A stretch of DNA of 64,000 bases from Pelagibacteraceae bacterium AG-426-G02 (GTDB lineage: Bacteria; Pseudomonadota; Alphaproteobacteria; Pelagibacterales; Pelagibacteraceae): contig QCNQ01000002.1 in the NCBI GenBank assembly GCA_003213155.1, positions 48,562 through 112,561 on the forward strand. Reading direction: 5' to 3'. Shown here one piece after another: positions 30,945 to 41,394 of the stretch. The position numbers were made by a program, and so were the translations under genes. Under the pieces are notes generated by a model that was given only the letters and a program-made list of their open reading frames with translations, searched no databases and was not told the origin of the DNA. Position 1 is the stretch's first letter. Every line of letters starts with the position of its first letter.

Positions 30945-32822
30945 TTGTCGAGTTTAATTGGATATTATTCTTTAATCTTTGGTGTTGGTGTTTCAATTTT
31001 AGTTATATTTTTTTCAATTAAAAATTTTAATGATACTCAGAAGTTAGATACTAAAGTAATATCCTTAGTATTCTTACAACTTTTATTTGTAATAATAAGC
31101 TTCTCAGGCTTAATTCTATCTTTTGTTAACTCAGATTTTAGTAATGAGACAGTTTTTAATCACTCCCACACAACCAAGCCGCTGTTCTATAAAATCGCTG
31201 GGACCTGGGGCAATCATGAGGGTAGTCTATTATTATGGTTGTTAGTTTTAACATTATTTATATTTGTCTTTTTACTGAGGTCAAAAAATCAACCAAAACA
31301 ATATAAAATTTTAACTTTATTATTCCAGCAGATAATAATAGTTGGTTTTTTTATTTTTCTAATACAAACCTCCAATCCTTTTAATCATGTTTTTCCAGTT
31401 CCAAAAGAGGGATTAGGTTTAAATCCTATATTGCAAGATCCTGCATTAGCAATTCACCCACCAATTTTATATCTAGGCTACGTTGGAACTTCTATAATTT
31501 TTTCCTCAGCACTAGCAGCAGTTTGTTCAAATAATATTACAAAAATGTGGGCATCACATATTAAAAAATGGGTTTTAGTTTCTTGGATTTTTTTAACTTT
31601 AGGAATTTTACTTGGATCCATTTGGGCTTACTACGAGTTAGGATGGGGAGGTTTTTGGTTTTGGGATCCAGTTGAAAATGTATCTTTAATGCCATGGTTT
31701 GCATTAACAACACTATTACATTGTGTATTAGTTTTAGAAAAAAAGCTAATTCTTACCTCGTGGGTTGTTGTGTTATCAATTGCAACTTTCACCCTAAGTA
31801 TGTGTGGTACTTTTTTGGTTCGATCAGGTATTTTAAATTCTGTCCATACATTTGCTAACGATCCAGAAAGAGGTTTGTATATTCTAATATTTTTATTTAT
31901 TTTGATATTCTTATCTTTTTTAATATTTTTAATTTTTCATAAAAGTGAAAACAACAATTCCAAAACTTTCTACTTATTAAGTAAGGAAACATCAATTTTA
32001 GTTAATAATTGGTTTATGATGTATTTTTTATCAGTTGTTTTAATTGGAACAATTTATCCAATATTTTTAGAGGTAATTTCATCTCAAAAAATATCTGTAG
32101 GTCCACCATTTTTTAATAAACTTATCCTACCATTTTTAATTCCATTTATGTTAGCTATGGCAATAGGTCCTAAATTAAAGTGGATTAAATCGGATATTGA
32201 AGACAAAATTTATTTAATTTTATTTTTTGTTGTTTCTTTAATTTTATCAGTATTGATAATTAGAAATTTAGATATTAATTTTCTTTACAATACTATTTTA
32301 ATTACAGCAGCTTTTTATTTATTTTTTATAACTCTAAGAGATTTTTTTCAGAGAAAATATAGAAACCTGTCGCAAATTACCGCTCATTTTAGTTTTAGCA
32401 TTTTAATACTTAGTATTTTATTTAATAATATTTTTTCATCTGAAGTTATTACAAATTTGAAAATTAATGAAACTTACCAAGCTCAAAGTTTAAAGATTAA
32501 TTTTGAGAGCATTGAGCAAGAAAATAAACAAAATTTTAAAGCAATTAGAGGTAAGTTTATTGTGGAGGATCAAAGTGGATTAATTGAGGTCATGCAACCT
32601 GAACTAAGAATATATAATCAACCAAACATTGTTACTAGTGAAGCAGATATCAAAACTAATATATTCACTGATAAATTTATGACAATGAATTATGTCCAAA
32701 ATCAAGATTATTTTAATATTCGTTATCAAGTAAAGCCATTTATGATTTGGATTTGGATTTCCACAATTCTACTTTGCTTTAGTGGCTGTTTATCTTTAGT
32801 TAGAAAAAAATATGAAAACTAA
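30945..32822 (+). CDS. ccmF: Heme lyase CcmF (TTG start)
   Basis: GTWGNHEGSLLLW, DPALAIHPPILYLGYVG, WAYYELGWGGFWFWDPVENVSLMPW. Confidence 0.97.
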   Translation: MSSLIGYYSLIFGVGVSILVIFFSIKNFNDTQKLDTKVISLVFLQLLFVIISFSGLILSFVNSDFSNETVFNHSHTTKPLFYKIAGTWGNHEGSLLLWLLVLTLFIFVFLLRSKNQPKQYKILTLLFQQIIIVGFFIFLIQTSNPFNHVFPVPKEGLGLNPILQDPALAIHPPILYLGYVGTSIIFSSALAAVCSNNITKMWASHIKKWVLVSWIFLTLGILLGSIWAYYELGWGGFWFWDPVENVSLMPWFALTTLLHCVLVLEKKLILTSWVVVLSIATFTLSMCGTFLVRSGILNSVHTFANDPERGLYILIFLFILIFLSFLIFLIFHKSENNNSKTFYLLSKETSILVNNWFMMYFLSVVLIGTIYPIFLEVISSQKISVGPPFFNKLILPFLIPFMLAMAIGPKLKWIKSDIEDKIYLILFFVVSLILSVLIIRNLDINFLYNTILITAAFYLFFITLRDFFQRKYRNLSQITAHFSFSILILSILFNNIFSSEVITNLKINETYQAQSLKINFESIEQENKQNFKAIRGKFIVEDQSGLIEVMQPELRIYNQPNIVTSEADIKTNIFTDKFMTMNYVQNQDYFNIRYQVKPFMIWIWISTILLCFSGCLSLVRKKYEN

Positions 32823-33330
32823 AATTTTTCCTATATTTTTAATTTTTACATTCTCAATAATTTTCTTTGTTTTTTATAAAGGTTTACAAAATACAAATGT
32901 TTATACACCCGCAATAAAATCAGAAATTGAAATTCCAAATTTTGACACAGAAGAGTTTTTTTCAAAAGACAAAATAAATTCAGATCAGATTTTTATAGGA
33001 AGTGATTATTATTTATTAAATATTTGGGCTTCATGGTGTATACCTTGCAAAGAGGAACATAAGTATCTAGTGGATTTAAGTAAAAAAGAGAATATCAAAA
33101 TTATTGGACAAAATTATAAAGATAATTTTGATAATGCAAAAAATTTTTTGATTAATTTAGATAATCCATACGATTTAATTTTTTTAGATAATGATGGTAC
33201 AATAGCAATTGAGTGGGGTGCATATGGAGTACCTGAAACCTTTTTAATTCAAAACAATAAGATAATAAAAAAAATAATTGGTCCATTGAATGAAAAATTA
33301 CTCTTTGAGATAAAAGAATTGACACAATGA
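32812..33330 (+). CDS. ccmG: Thiol:disulfide interchange protein CcmG/DsbE
   Basis: LNIWASWCIPCKEEH; YGVPETFLI. Confidence 0.94.
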   Translation: MKTKIFPIFLIFTFSIIFFVFYKGLQNTNVYTPAIKSEIEIPNFDTEEFFSKDKINSDQIFIGSDYYLLNIWASWCIPCKEEHKYLVDLSKKENIKIIGQNYKDNFDNAKNFLINLDNPYDLIFLDNDGTIAIEWGAYGVPETFLIQNNKIIKKIIGPLNEKLLFEIKELTQ

Positions 33331-33698
33331 ATGTTTTAAAATTTTTAGTTTCCATCATTTTTTTGATTTATTGTTTCTCTTCTGATTTAAAAGCTAAAAA
33401 CTTAGAAATTGAAATAACCAAAAATTTAAGATGTTTAATTTGTCAAGGACAATCAGTGTATGATTCAGACTCTGAATTTGCAAATAGTTTAAAAATTTTA
33501 GTAGAAAAAAAATTAAATGAAGGCTTAGACGAAAACCAAATTTATGTTTATCTTAAAGATAAATATGGAGATTGGATTCTGTATGATCCAGGATTCAGTA
33601 AAAATACCTATTTTCTTTGGTTATTACCTATATTGATGTTTATATTTGGTGGTGCAATAATACTTAGGAAAGTTATATTAAAAAAAAAAAAATTATGA
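33327..33698 (+). CDS. ccmH: Cytochrome c maturation protein CcmH/CycL
   Basis: LRCLICQGQSVYDSDSEFANSL...YLKDKYGDWILYDP. Confidence 0.95.
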   Translation: MNVLKFLVSIIFLIYCFSSDLKAKNLEIEITKNLRCLICQGQSVYDSDSEFANSLKILVEKKLNEGLDENQIYVYLKDKYGDWILYDPGFSKNTYFLWLLPILMFIFGGAIILRKVILKKKKL

Positions 33699-34210
33699 AC
33701 TATTTAAGAATTTGTTACTTGGTAATATTATCTGTTTTTATTTCTTCATCAATCTCTGCTGAAGATACTAAAGTTAGTAATGATAATACAAAGTTTAATA
33801 TTTATTCAGGCCTGTTTGACTTTAGTGATGATGGAAAAAGATCAACTTTAATTGGATTTCAACATCAAAATACAGATTTAAATAGAGATACTTTTCTCGG
33901 TAATCTTTCTCCCATAACAGGATTTATGTTTACTGCTGATAGCGCAGCTTATCTCTATACTGGTGTGCAGGCTCAATATTCATTAGGAGCGTTAAATATT
34001 ATACCGAGTTTTACTCCAGGACTTTATAATAAGGGAGACGGAAAAGATCTTGGGCATCTATTAGAATTTAAAAGCGAAGTTCAGATTTCTCTAAATTTAT
34101 TCCAAAATACTCAATTAGGTTTATCATATAATCATTTGTCCAATGCAAGTTTGGGAGATAAAAATCCTGGGGCAAATAGTTATATGTTTAATTTCCTTAA
34201 AACCTTTTAA
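33695..34210 (+). CDS. PagL-like lipid A 3-O-deacylase (acyloxyacyl hydrolase)
   Basis: Signal peptide; C-terminal LSYNHLSNASLGDKNPGANSYMFNFLKTF matches PagL H-S active-site region. Confidence 0.8.
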   Translation: MNYLRICYLVILSVFISSSISAEDTKVSNDNTKFNIYSGLFDFSDDGKRSTLIGFQHQNTDLNRDTFLGNLSPITGFMFTADSAAYLYTGVQAQYSLGALNIIPSFTPGLYNKGDGKDLGHLLEFKSEVQISLNLFQNTQLGLSYNHLSNASLGDKNPGANSYMFNFLKTF

Positions 34211-34221
34211 AAATACATTCT

Positions 34222-35379
34222 ATGATAATGAGATTAAAAGATTGTCACAATTTCGGTGATTTTAGAAAACTTGCTAAGCTAAAGCTTCCTTCGCCTATTT
34301 TTCATTATATTGACGGAGCTGCTGATGATGAAATTACATACGCTAGGAATACTAGCGCTTTTGACGATGTAGATTTAGTTCCAAATGTTTTAAGAGGTGT
34401 TGAGAATGTAGATTTGTCTACGACGATTTTTGGTAAAAAATTGGATTTACCATTTTATCTTTCACCAACAGCATTACAAAGACTTTTTCATTATGATGGT
34501 GAAAGAGCAGTCGGAAAAGCAGCTAAAAAATTTAATACAATGTTTGGTGTTTCTGCATTAGCGACTGTGAGCGTAGAGGAAATATCCTCGTTGATTGATA
34601 CACCTAAAATGTTTCAGTTTTATTTTCACAAAGATAGAGGTTTAAATGACTCCTGTTTAGAGCGAGCTAAAGCTGCTAAATTTGATGTAATGGCTCTAAC
34701 AGTCGATACCATTACAGGAGGAAATCGTGAAAGAGATTTAAGAACTGGTTTTACTTCTCCGCCGAAATTGACTCTATCAAGCTTATTTAGTTTTGCGACT
34801 AAACCAATGTGGGGAATTAATTATTTAACAAAAGGTAAATTTGAATTACCTCACCTTCAAGATTTTGTAAAAGAGGGTACAAGTACAAACTCTTCGATAG
34901 GAAATTATTTTTCAACAATGTTAGATCAATCTATGAATTGGAAAGATGCTGAAAAACTTTGTTCTCAATGGGGAGGTCATTTTGCACTTAAAGGAATAAT
35001 GAGTGTAGAAGATGCTAAAAAAGCAGTTGATATTGGATGTACTGGTATAATGGTTTCAAATCATGGTGGCAGACAACTAGATGGATCGAGATCACCATTT
35101 GATCAGCTCGCAGAAATTGTTGATGCAGTTGGAGATAAACTTGATGTTATATGTGAAGGAGGAATTCATAGAGGAACACATATGCTTAAAGCATTATCTC
35201 TTGGTGCAAAAGCATGTTCTGGTGGAAGACTTTATCTTTATGCGCTTGCAGCAGCAGGCCAACCAGGCGTCGAAAGAGCTCTTGAGTTGTATAAATCTGA
35301 GTTAGTTAGAGATATGAAGCTCATGGGATGTACAAAAATTTCAGATCTTAATAGAAACAATCTTAGATTTAGAAAATAG
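34222..35379 (+). CDS. FMN-dependent alpha-hydroxyacid dehydrogenase (LldD-like), copy 1
   Basis: FHYIDGAADDEITYARNTSAFDDVDLVP, ALTVDT, GIMVSNHGGRQLDGSRSPFDQL. Confidence 0.93.
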   Translation: MIMRLKDCHNFGDFRKLAKLKLPSPIFHYIDGAADDEITYARNTSAFDDVDLVPNVLRGVENVDLSTTIFGKKLDLPFYLSPTALQRLFHYDGERAVGKAAKKFNTMFGVSALATVSVEEISSLIDTPKMFQFYFHKDRGLNDSCLERAKAAKFDVMALTVDTITGGNRERDLRTGFTSPPKLTLSSLFSFATKPMWGINYLTKGKFELPHLQDFVKEGTSTNSSIGNYFSTMLDQSMNWKDAEKLCSQWGGHFALKGIMSVEDAKKAVDIGCTGIMVSNHGGRQLDGSRSPFDQLAEIVDAVGDKLDVICEGGIHRGTHMLKALSLGAKACSGGRLYLYALAAAGQPGVERALELYKSELVRDMKLMGCTKISDLNRNNLRFRK

Positions 35380-36542
35380 TGAGTTTACAAAATTGTTATA
35401 ATTTTGACGATTTTAGAAAACTTGCAAAAAAAAAATTACCTTCACCAATATTTCACTATATTGATGGTGGTGCAGATGATGAAATAACACTCAAAAGAAA
35501 TACAAAATCTTTTGATGAATGCGATTTAGTTCCTAATATTTTAGCAAGTGTCGGAAAACCAGACCTCTCAACAACTATTTTCGGAAAAAAAATTGATATG
35601 CCACTCTTTTTATCACCATGTGCCATGCAAAGACTTTATCATCATGATGGTGACAAAGCATCTGCTAGAGCAGCTGATAAGTTTGGAATATTCTATAGTA
35701 TGTCTACGATGGCAAATAACACTATTGAAGAAATTTCAAATATTTCAGGTGGACCAAAGTTATTTCAACTTTATGTTCACAAAGATCAATCAATCACTGA
35801 TGATTTAATTGATCGTTGTAGAAGATCAGGATTTGATGGAATGTGTTTAACTGTAGATACTTTAGTAGCAGGTAACAGAGAAAGAGATCATAGAACAGGT
35901 TTTACAACCCCTCCAAAGTTAACTTTACAAAGTTTAATGAGTTTTGCTCTTCATCCTAGTTGGGTATTTAATTATCTTACACATGGGAAATTTAAACTAG
36001 CAAATGTGGCTACAAAAACAGATAAGGGCACCAATATTGCAAAATCAGTTATAGAATACATTAATGAACAATACGATCCAGCAATGAACTGGAAGGACGC
36101 AGAATATTGTGTGAAGAAATGGAATGGACCCTTTGCACTTAAAGGTGTTATGTCCGTTGAAGATGCGAAAAGAGCAATAGATATTGGTTGTACGGCAATC
36201 ATGATTTCAAATCATGGTGGAAGACAACTTGATGGATCAAGATCGCCATTCGATCAAGTCAAAGCAATCTCAGATGCAGTTGGAGATAAATTGGAAATCA
36301 TATTAGACGGGGGAGTTAGAAGAGGAACTCATGTATTAAAAGCAATCGCTGCAGGTGCAAAAGCCTGTAGTTTTGGTAAAATGTTTTTGTTCTCTTTAGC
36401 CGCAGGGGGACAACAAGGTGTTGAGCATTTACTTAATAATATGCATGAGGAAATCAATAGAAATATGGTTTTAATGGGATGTAAGAACCTAAAAGAGTTG
36501 AATAGTTCAAAATTAATTTATAGAACTTCTAATAAAATATAA
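35379..36542 (+). CDS. FMN-dependent alpha-hydroxyacid dehydrogenase (LldD-like), copy 2 (GTG start)
   Basis: Tandem paralogue: FHYIDGGADDEITLKRNTKSFDECDLVP, AIMISNHGGRQLDGSRSPFDQV. Confidence 0.93.
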   Translation: MSLQNCYNFDDFRKLAKKKLPSPIFHYIDGGADDEITLKRNTKSFDECDLVPNILASVGKPDLSTTIFGKKIDMPLFLSPCAMQRLYHHDGDKASARAADKFGIFYSMSTMANNTIEEISNISGGPKLFQLYVHKDQSITDDLIDRCRRSGFDGMCLTVDTLVAGNRERDHRTGFTTPPKLTLQSLMSFALHPSWVFNYLTHGKFKLANVATKTDKGTNIAKSVIEYINEQYDPAMNWKDAEYCVKKWNGPFALKGVMSVEDAKRAIDIGCTAIMISNHGGRQLDGSRSPFDQVKAISDAVGDKLEIILDGGVRRGTHVLKAIAAGAKACSFGKMFLFSLAAGGQQGVEHLLNNMHEEINRNMVLMGCKNLKELNSSKLIYRTSNKI

Positions 36543-36547
36543 ATGTT

Positions 36548-37714
36548 ATGGAACTAGCAAAGAGTTTAGATAGATTAGGAACAGAGTCTGCTTTTTCGGT
36601 ATTAGCAGAGGCAAAGAAATTAGAGGCCCAAGGTAAGCCGATGATCCATTTAGGTCTAGGACAACCAGATTTTAAAACACCCAAACATGTTGTTGAAGCG
36701 GCAAAAAAAGCTTTAGATGATGGTCATCATGGATACGTGATGTCAAATGGAATACCTGAGTGTCGACAAGCTGTAACAAGATGGATTAAGAAACGTTATA
36801 AAGCTGAGATAGATCCTGAAAGAATTTTAATCATGCCAGGCGGTAAACCTACTATGAGTTATGCGATACAATGTTACGGAGAACCGGGAGTAGAAATAAT
36901 TCATCCTACACCTGCATTTCCAATATATGAGTCTATGATTAATTATACAGGTTCAACGCCTGTCCCTTATGATTTAACTGAAGATAAAGATCTTAAATTT
37001 GATCCGGATAAAATTTTATCTCTTATAACTAAAAAAACTAGATTACTGATTTTAATAAATCCAAATAATCCAACGGGAAGTTTTGTTGAGAAACCTGTGA
37101 TTGACTATTTTGCAAAGGAGTTAGAAAAACATCCTCATGTTACTATTTTAAGCGATGAAATTTATAGTAGACAAATTTTTGACTATAAAGAAATGCCTTC
37201 TTTTTTCCATTATCCAAATTTAAAAGATAGGTTAATTGTATTAGAGGGTTGGAGCAAAGCTTATTCGATGACGGGATGGAGATTAGGTTGGAGTTATTGG
37301 CCTAAAGAACTTATTGAGCACGTGAACAAATTATTGATTAACAGCGTATCATGTGTAAATGCTGCTGCACAATATGCCGGTATTGCTGCATTAGATGGCC
37401 CCGATGACTCTATCAAAGATATGTTAGATAAGTTTACTTTGAGAAGAAATTTAATTCATCAGGGATTAAATGATCTACCAGGAGTGGAGTGTAGTTTACC
37501 TGGAGGAGCCTTTTATGCATTCCCAAAAGTTATTGGTACAGGAATGAATGGATCTGAATTCTGTAAAAAAGCAATGCATGAGGCTGGAGTAGCAATAGTA
37601 CCAGGAACAGCCTTTGGTAAAACTTGTAATGATTACGTAAGATTTAGTTTTGCAGCATCAAGAGACAACATTTTACAAGCCTTAGAAAACATAAAGAAAA
37701 TGCTTACTAAATAA
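36548..37714 (+). CDS. PLP-dependent class I/II aminotransferase
   Basis: IHLGLGQPDFKTPKHVVEAA, LINPNNPTGS, LSDEIYSRQIF, EGWSKAYSMTGWRLGW. Confidence 0.93.
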   Translation: MELAKSLDRLGTESAFSVLAEAKKLEAQGKPMIHLGLGQPDFKTPKHVVEAAKKALDDGHHGYVMSNGIPECRQAVTRWIKKRYKAEIDPERILIMPGGKPTMSYAIQCYGEPGVEIIHPTPAFPIYESMINYTGSTPVPYDLTEDKDLKFDPDKILSLITKKTRLLILINPNNPTGSFVEKPVIDYFAKELEKHPHVTILSDEIYSRQIFDYKEMPSFFHYPNLKDRLIVLEGWSKAYSMTGWRLGWSYWPKELIEHVNKLLINSVSCVNAAAQYAGIAALDGPDDSIKDMLDKFTLRRNLIHQGLNDLPGVECSLPGGAFYAFPKVIGTGMNGSEFCKKAMHEAGVAIVPGTAFGKTCNDYVRFSFAASRDNILQALENIKKMLTK

Positions 37715-37752
37715 GCTGTATTTTTGATAAAATTTTTACTAATATTCTTTTA

Positions 37753-39126
37753 ATGAACGAGCAAGTCCAAGCAGAGTTTAAAAAAATTTTTAATGGAAGA
37801 TTTTCCACCTCTGAGTCAACTAGAGCAAATTATGCTAGAGGTGAGGATACTTATGATCCCGTTTTGTCTAAAGCTGTAGTTTTTCCTGAAACAAATGAAG
37901 AAGTCTCTAAAGTGCTCCGTTTGTGTAATGAGCACAAAATTCCCGTTGTACCTTTTGGAACAGGAACATCTTTAGAAGGTAATGTTGTTGGTAATGAAAA
38001 AGGCATAACCATATGTCTTGAAAAAATGAATAAAATTTTAAGTGTGAATGTCGAGGACTTTGATTGTCGAGTTCAGGCATGTGTAACTAAAGAGCAATTA
38101 AATGATTATTTGAGAGAAGATGGAGTTTTTTTCCCGATTGATCCAGGTGCTAATGCAGCAATTGGAGGTATGGCTTCAACTTCAGCTTCAGGGACAATGG
38201 CTGTAAAATATGGAACAATGAAAACTGTAATCAGTGGACTCACAGTTGTTTTGCCTAATGGAGATATTGTAAATACTGGTAGCAGAACTAAAAAAACATC
38301 AGCAGGTTATAATTTAACCAATTTATTTATAGGTTCAGAGGGAACGTTAGGCATAATTACAGAAGTTCAATTGAGATTATCACCAATACCAGAAAGCATT
38401 ATGTCTGCAGTTTGTCATTTCCCAACTTTAAAAAATGCAGTTCAAACTGCCCAACAAGTTATTCAATATGGAGTTCCGATCGCTAGAATTGAAATGCTGA
38501 ACAAAGATCAAATGGGTATTAGTATTAATTACTCTAAATTGAAAGATATCGAAGCAGTGCCAACTTTATTTTTTGAGTTTCATGGATCCGAGGCATCTAA
38601 TAATGAAAATATTAAAATTGTTGAGGAAATTTCGAAAGATAATAATGGAAGTTCTTTTAAATGGGCAAAAGATTTAGAAGAGAGAAATAAGCTTTGGAAA
38701 GCCCGATGGGATGTTTATTATTCAGTTAAAGCATTGATAAATAATGGAAGAGTTTATTCGACTGACGTGTGTTTACCAATTTCAAATATAACAGAATGTG
38801 TAAATTACGCAGAAGAGCAGGCAAAAAAATTTGGATTAAGAGCTCCGATGGTAGGTCATTTAGGCGATGGAAACTTTCATGTGCTTTTGCCTTTTGACCC
38901 TGAAAACAAAGAGACATATAAAAAGATAAGAGAATTTAACGACTTATTAATTAATAAAGCACTTGAATTGAAAGGTACAATCACTGGAGAACATGGAGTT
39001 GGTTTGCATAAAAAAGAATATCTTTTAAAAGAACATGCTGACAACATTCCATTAATGAAATTGATTAAGAGGAGCATTGATCAAAATAATATAATGAATC
39101 CTGGCAAGATATTCGATCTAAATTAG
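37753..39126 (+). CDS. FAD-binding oxidase (D-lactate/D-2-hydroxyacid dehydrogenase, GlcD-like)
   Basis: VPFGTGTSLEGNVVGNEKGI, PGANAAIGGMASTSASGTMAVKYGTM, TITGEHGVGLHKKEYL, NIMNPGKIF. Confidence 0.92.
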   Translation: MNEQVQAEFKKIFNGRFSTSESTRANYARGEDTYDPVLSKAVVFPETNEEVSKVLRLCNEHKIPVVPFGTGTSLEGNVVGNEKGITICLEKMNKILSVNVEDFDCRVQACVTKEQLNDYLREDGVFFPIDPGANAAIGGMASTSASGTMAVKYGTMKTVISGLTVVLPNGDIVNTGSRTKKTSAGYNLTNLFIGSEGTLGIITEVQLRLSPIPESIMSAVCHFPTLKNAVQTAQQVIQYGVPIARIEMLNKDQMGISINYSKLKDIEAVPTLFFEFHGSEASNNENIKIVEEISKDNNGSSFKWAKDLEERNKLWKARWDVYYSVKALINNGRVYSTDVCLPISNITECVNYAEEQAKKFGLRAPMVGHLGDGNFHVLLPFDPENKETYKKIREFNDLLINKALELKGTITGEHGVGLHKKEYLLKEHADNIPLMKLIKRSIDQNNIMNPGKIFDLN

Positions 39127-39142
39127 TTAATTCAATATTTAA

Positions 39143-40096
39143 ATGAAAAAAATTCTTATCACTAGAAAATTAATTAAGGAGAGTGAGGACAAAGCTACTA
39201 AAACTTTTGATCCAATGTTCAATAATAATGATGAGCTATACTCTCAGTCAAAAGTAATAGAAATGAGTAAAGGATGTGATGGAATTTTATCTTCTCTCAC
39301 AGATAAAATGGATAAAGAAACAATCAATAAATTGCCAGACACGATAAAAATTATTTCAAATTTTGCAGTTGGATTTGGAAATATTGATTTAGATGCCGCA
39401 AAAAAAAGAGGCATTGCAGTTACCAATACTCCTGAGGTTTTATCTGATGCGACAGCTGAAATTGGGATACTTTTAATTTTAGGCGCATGCAGAAGAGCCT
39501 CTGAAGGAATAGTATCTGCTAAAGAAGGTGGATGGAAGTGGTCAGCAGACTATTTAATAGGTAAGCAATTGACAGGCTCCAGACTTGGTATTCTAGGCAT
39601 GGGAAGAATAGGACAAAAAATTGCAAAGATTGCAAAGTCGTTAGGCATGATAATTCATTATCACAATAGATCAAAGTTAAGTGATGAAAAAGAGCAGGGA
39701 GCGATTTATCATGATAATATTAAAAGTCTTTTTTCAGTTTCTGATGTCCTGTCAATTTGTTGTCCTGCTACTAAAGAAACAGAAAACATGATTAACAAAG
39801 AAACAGTTGAATATTTCCCTAAGGGAGCAGTAATTACTAATGTCGCTAGAGGAGATATTGTCGATGATGAAGCCTTAATTGATGCATTGAATCGAAGAAA
39901 AATATATGCAGCTGGATTAGATGTTTATAAAAATGAGCCAAACTTAAATCCTGGTTATAATAAAATTAAGTCAGCATTTATTCTTCCACATCTAGGAAGC
40001 GCAACAAAGGATACAAGAATTGCAATGGCAAACTTAGCAATCGATAATATTGATGAGTTTTTTAAAACTGGAAATTGTAAAAATAAAGTAAATTAA
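39143..40096 (+). CDS. D-2-hydroxyacid dehydrogenase (NAD(P)-dependent, glyoxylate reductase-like)
   Basis: LGILGMGRIGQKIAKIAKSLGM, ITNVARGDIVDDEALIDAL, FILPHLGSATKDTR. Confidence 0.92.
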   Translation: MKKILITRKLIKESEDKATKTFDPMFNNNDELYSQSKVIEMSKGCDGILSSLTDKMDKETINKLPDTIKIISNFAVGFGNIDLDAAKKRGIAVTNTPEVLSDATAEIGILLILGACRRASEGIVSAKEGGWKWSADYLIGKQLTGSRLGILGMGRIGQKIAKIAKSLGMIIHYHNRSKLSDEKEQGAIYHDNIKSLFSVSDVLSICCPATKETENMINKETVEYFPKGAVITNVARGDIVDDEALIDALNRRKIYAAGLDVYKNEPNLNPGYNKIKSAFILPHLGSATKDTRIAMANLAIDNIDEFFKTGNCKNKVN

Positions 40097-40214
40097 TTCT
40101 ACTCTGGATTGAATCTAATTCAACTATTGCGACATCTACGCCTTTTTTTAGAAAGACTCTAATCTGATTCTATGTTTTAATTAATCAAGTTAATTAACTT
40201 TAATAGGAGTAATA

Positions 40215-41369
40215 ATGACTAAAGAAAATAAATCATTGAAGGTGAAAACATCTTCAAGACGTAAGTTCTTTAAAACTGCTGCTAAGACTGGTGCTATAGC
40301 TGCAGCCGCTGTTGCAATGCCATATGTAAAGGCAAATGCAGCAACAACTTTAAAGATGCAAGCTGCATGGCCAAGTGGAGCTAACATCTTTTTCGAAATG
40401 GCTGGAGACTATTGTAACATGGTTAAAGAAATGTCTGGAGGATCTCTTCAGATTGATCTTCAACCGGTTGGAGCAGTTGTAAAGACTTCAGAAATCGGAC
40501 AAGCGGTTAGTTCCGGTGTAGTAGATATGGGTCACTGGGTGACTGCATATTGGTATGGTAAAAACCCTGCTGCATCATTATTTGGAACTGGTCCTTCATA
40601 CGGAATGTCATCTCAAGAAGTTATGGGATGGATGGAGTATGGTGGAGGAAGAAAATTATATGACGAAACACTTGCAAAAGTTGGTTTCGATTATGTTGGT
40701 TTTTTCCATATGCCTATGCCAGCTCAGCCTTTTGGTTGGTTCAAAAAGAACGTAACTAAAGTGTCTGATGTTAAAGGTATGAAGTACAGAACTGTTGGTT
40801 TAGCGACTAACGTTTTAACTGCAATGGGAATGGTAGTTAGACAATTACCAGGTGGTGAAATTCAGCCAGCGATGAAAACTGGTTTGATTGAAGCTGCTGA
40901 GTTTAACAACCCTACTTCAGACTCTCAGTTTGGTATGCAAGATGTTTCTAAGCACTATCACTTAGGAAGCTTCCACCAATCTCAAGAGATGTTTGAAATA
41001 CCAGTTAACAAAAAAACATATAATAGTTTATCACCTGCACACCAAGCAATATTGAAAAATGCTGCTTATGCTGCAAATAGTGATAACTACTTTAAAGCTT
41101 TAGTAAGATACTCAGCTGACTTAGCTAAGTTAATGAATGAGCATAAAGTAAATGTTTACCAAACTTCTGATGAAATCTTAGCTCAACAATTAAAAGGTTG
41201 GGATAAGGTAATCGGTGATTTCAATAAGAAAGATCCTTTCTTTAAGAAAATCGTAGATTCTCAGAAAGCGTATGCGAAGAGAGTAATGAAATACTTGCTG
41301 ATGAATCAGCCGAATTACAAACTTGCGTATGAAAATGAGTTTGGTCCAATAGCAAAAGTTAAGTTATAA
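40215..41369 (+). CDS. TRAP transporter substrate-binding protein DctP family (TakP-like) with Tat-type signal
   Basis: SRRKFFKTAAKTGAIAAAAVAMPYVKANA signal; LKMQAAWPSGANIFFEMAG...GMKYRTVGLATNVLTAMGMVVRQLPGGEIQPAMKTGLIEAAEFNNPTSD. Confidence 0.92.
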   Translation: MTKENKSLKVKTSSRRKFFKTAAKTGAIAAAAVAMPYVKANAATTLKMQAAWPSGANIFFEMAGDYCNMVKEMSGGSLQIDLQPVGAVVKTSEIGQAVSSGVVDMGHWVTAYWYGKNPAASLFGTGPSYGMSSQEVMGWMEYGGGRKLYDETLAKVGFDYVGFFHMPMPAQPFGWFKKNVTKVSDVKGMKYRTVGLATNVLTAMGMVVRQLPGGEIQPAMKTGLIEAAEFNNPTSDSQFGMQDVSKHYHLGSFHQSQEMFEIPVNKKTYNSLSPAHQAILKNAAYAANSDNYFKALVRYSADLAKLMNEHKVNVYQTSDEILAQQLKGWDKVIGDFNKKDPFFKKIVDSQKAYAKRVMKYLLMNQPNYKLAYENEFGPIAKVKL

Positions 41370-41394
41370 TTAACTTTTCATAAATTTTAATGAG

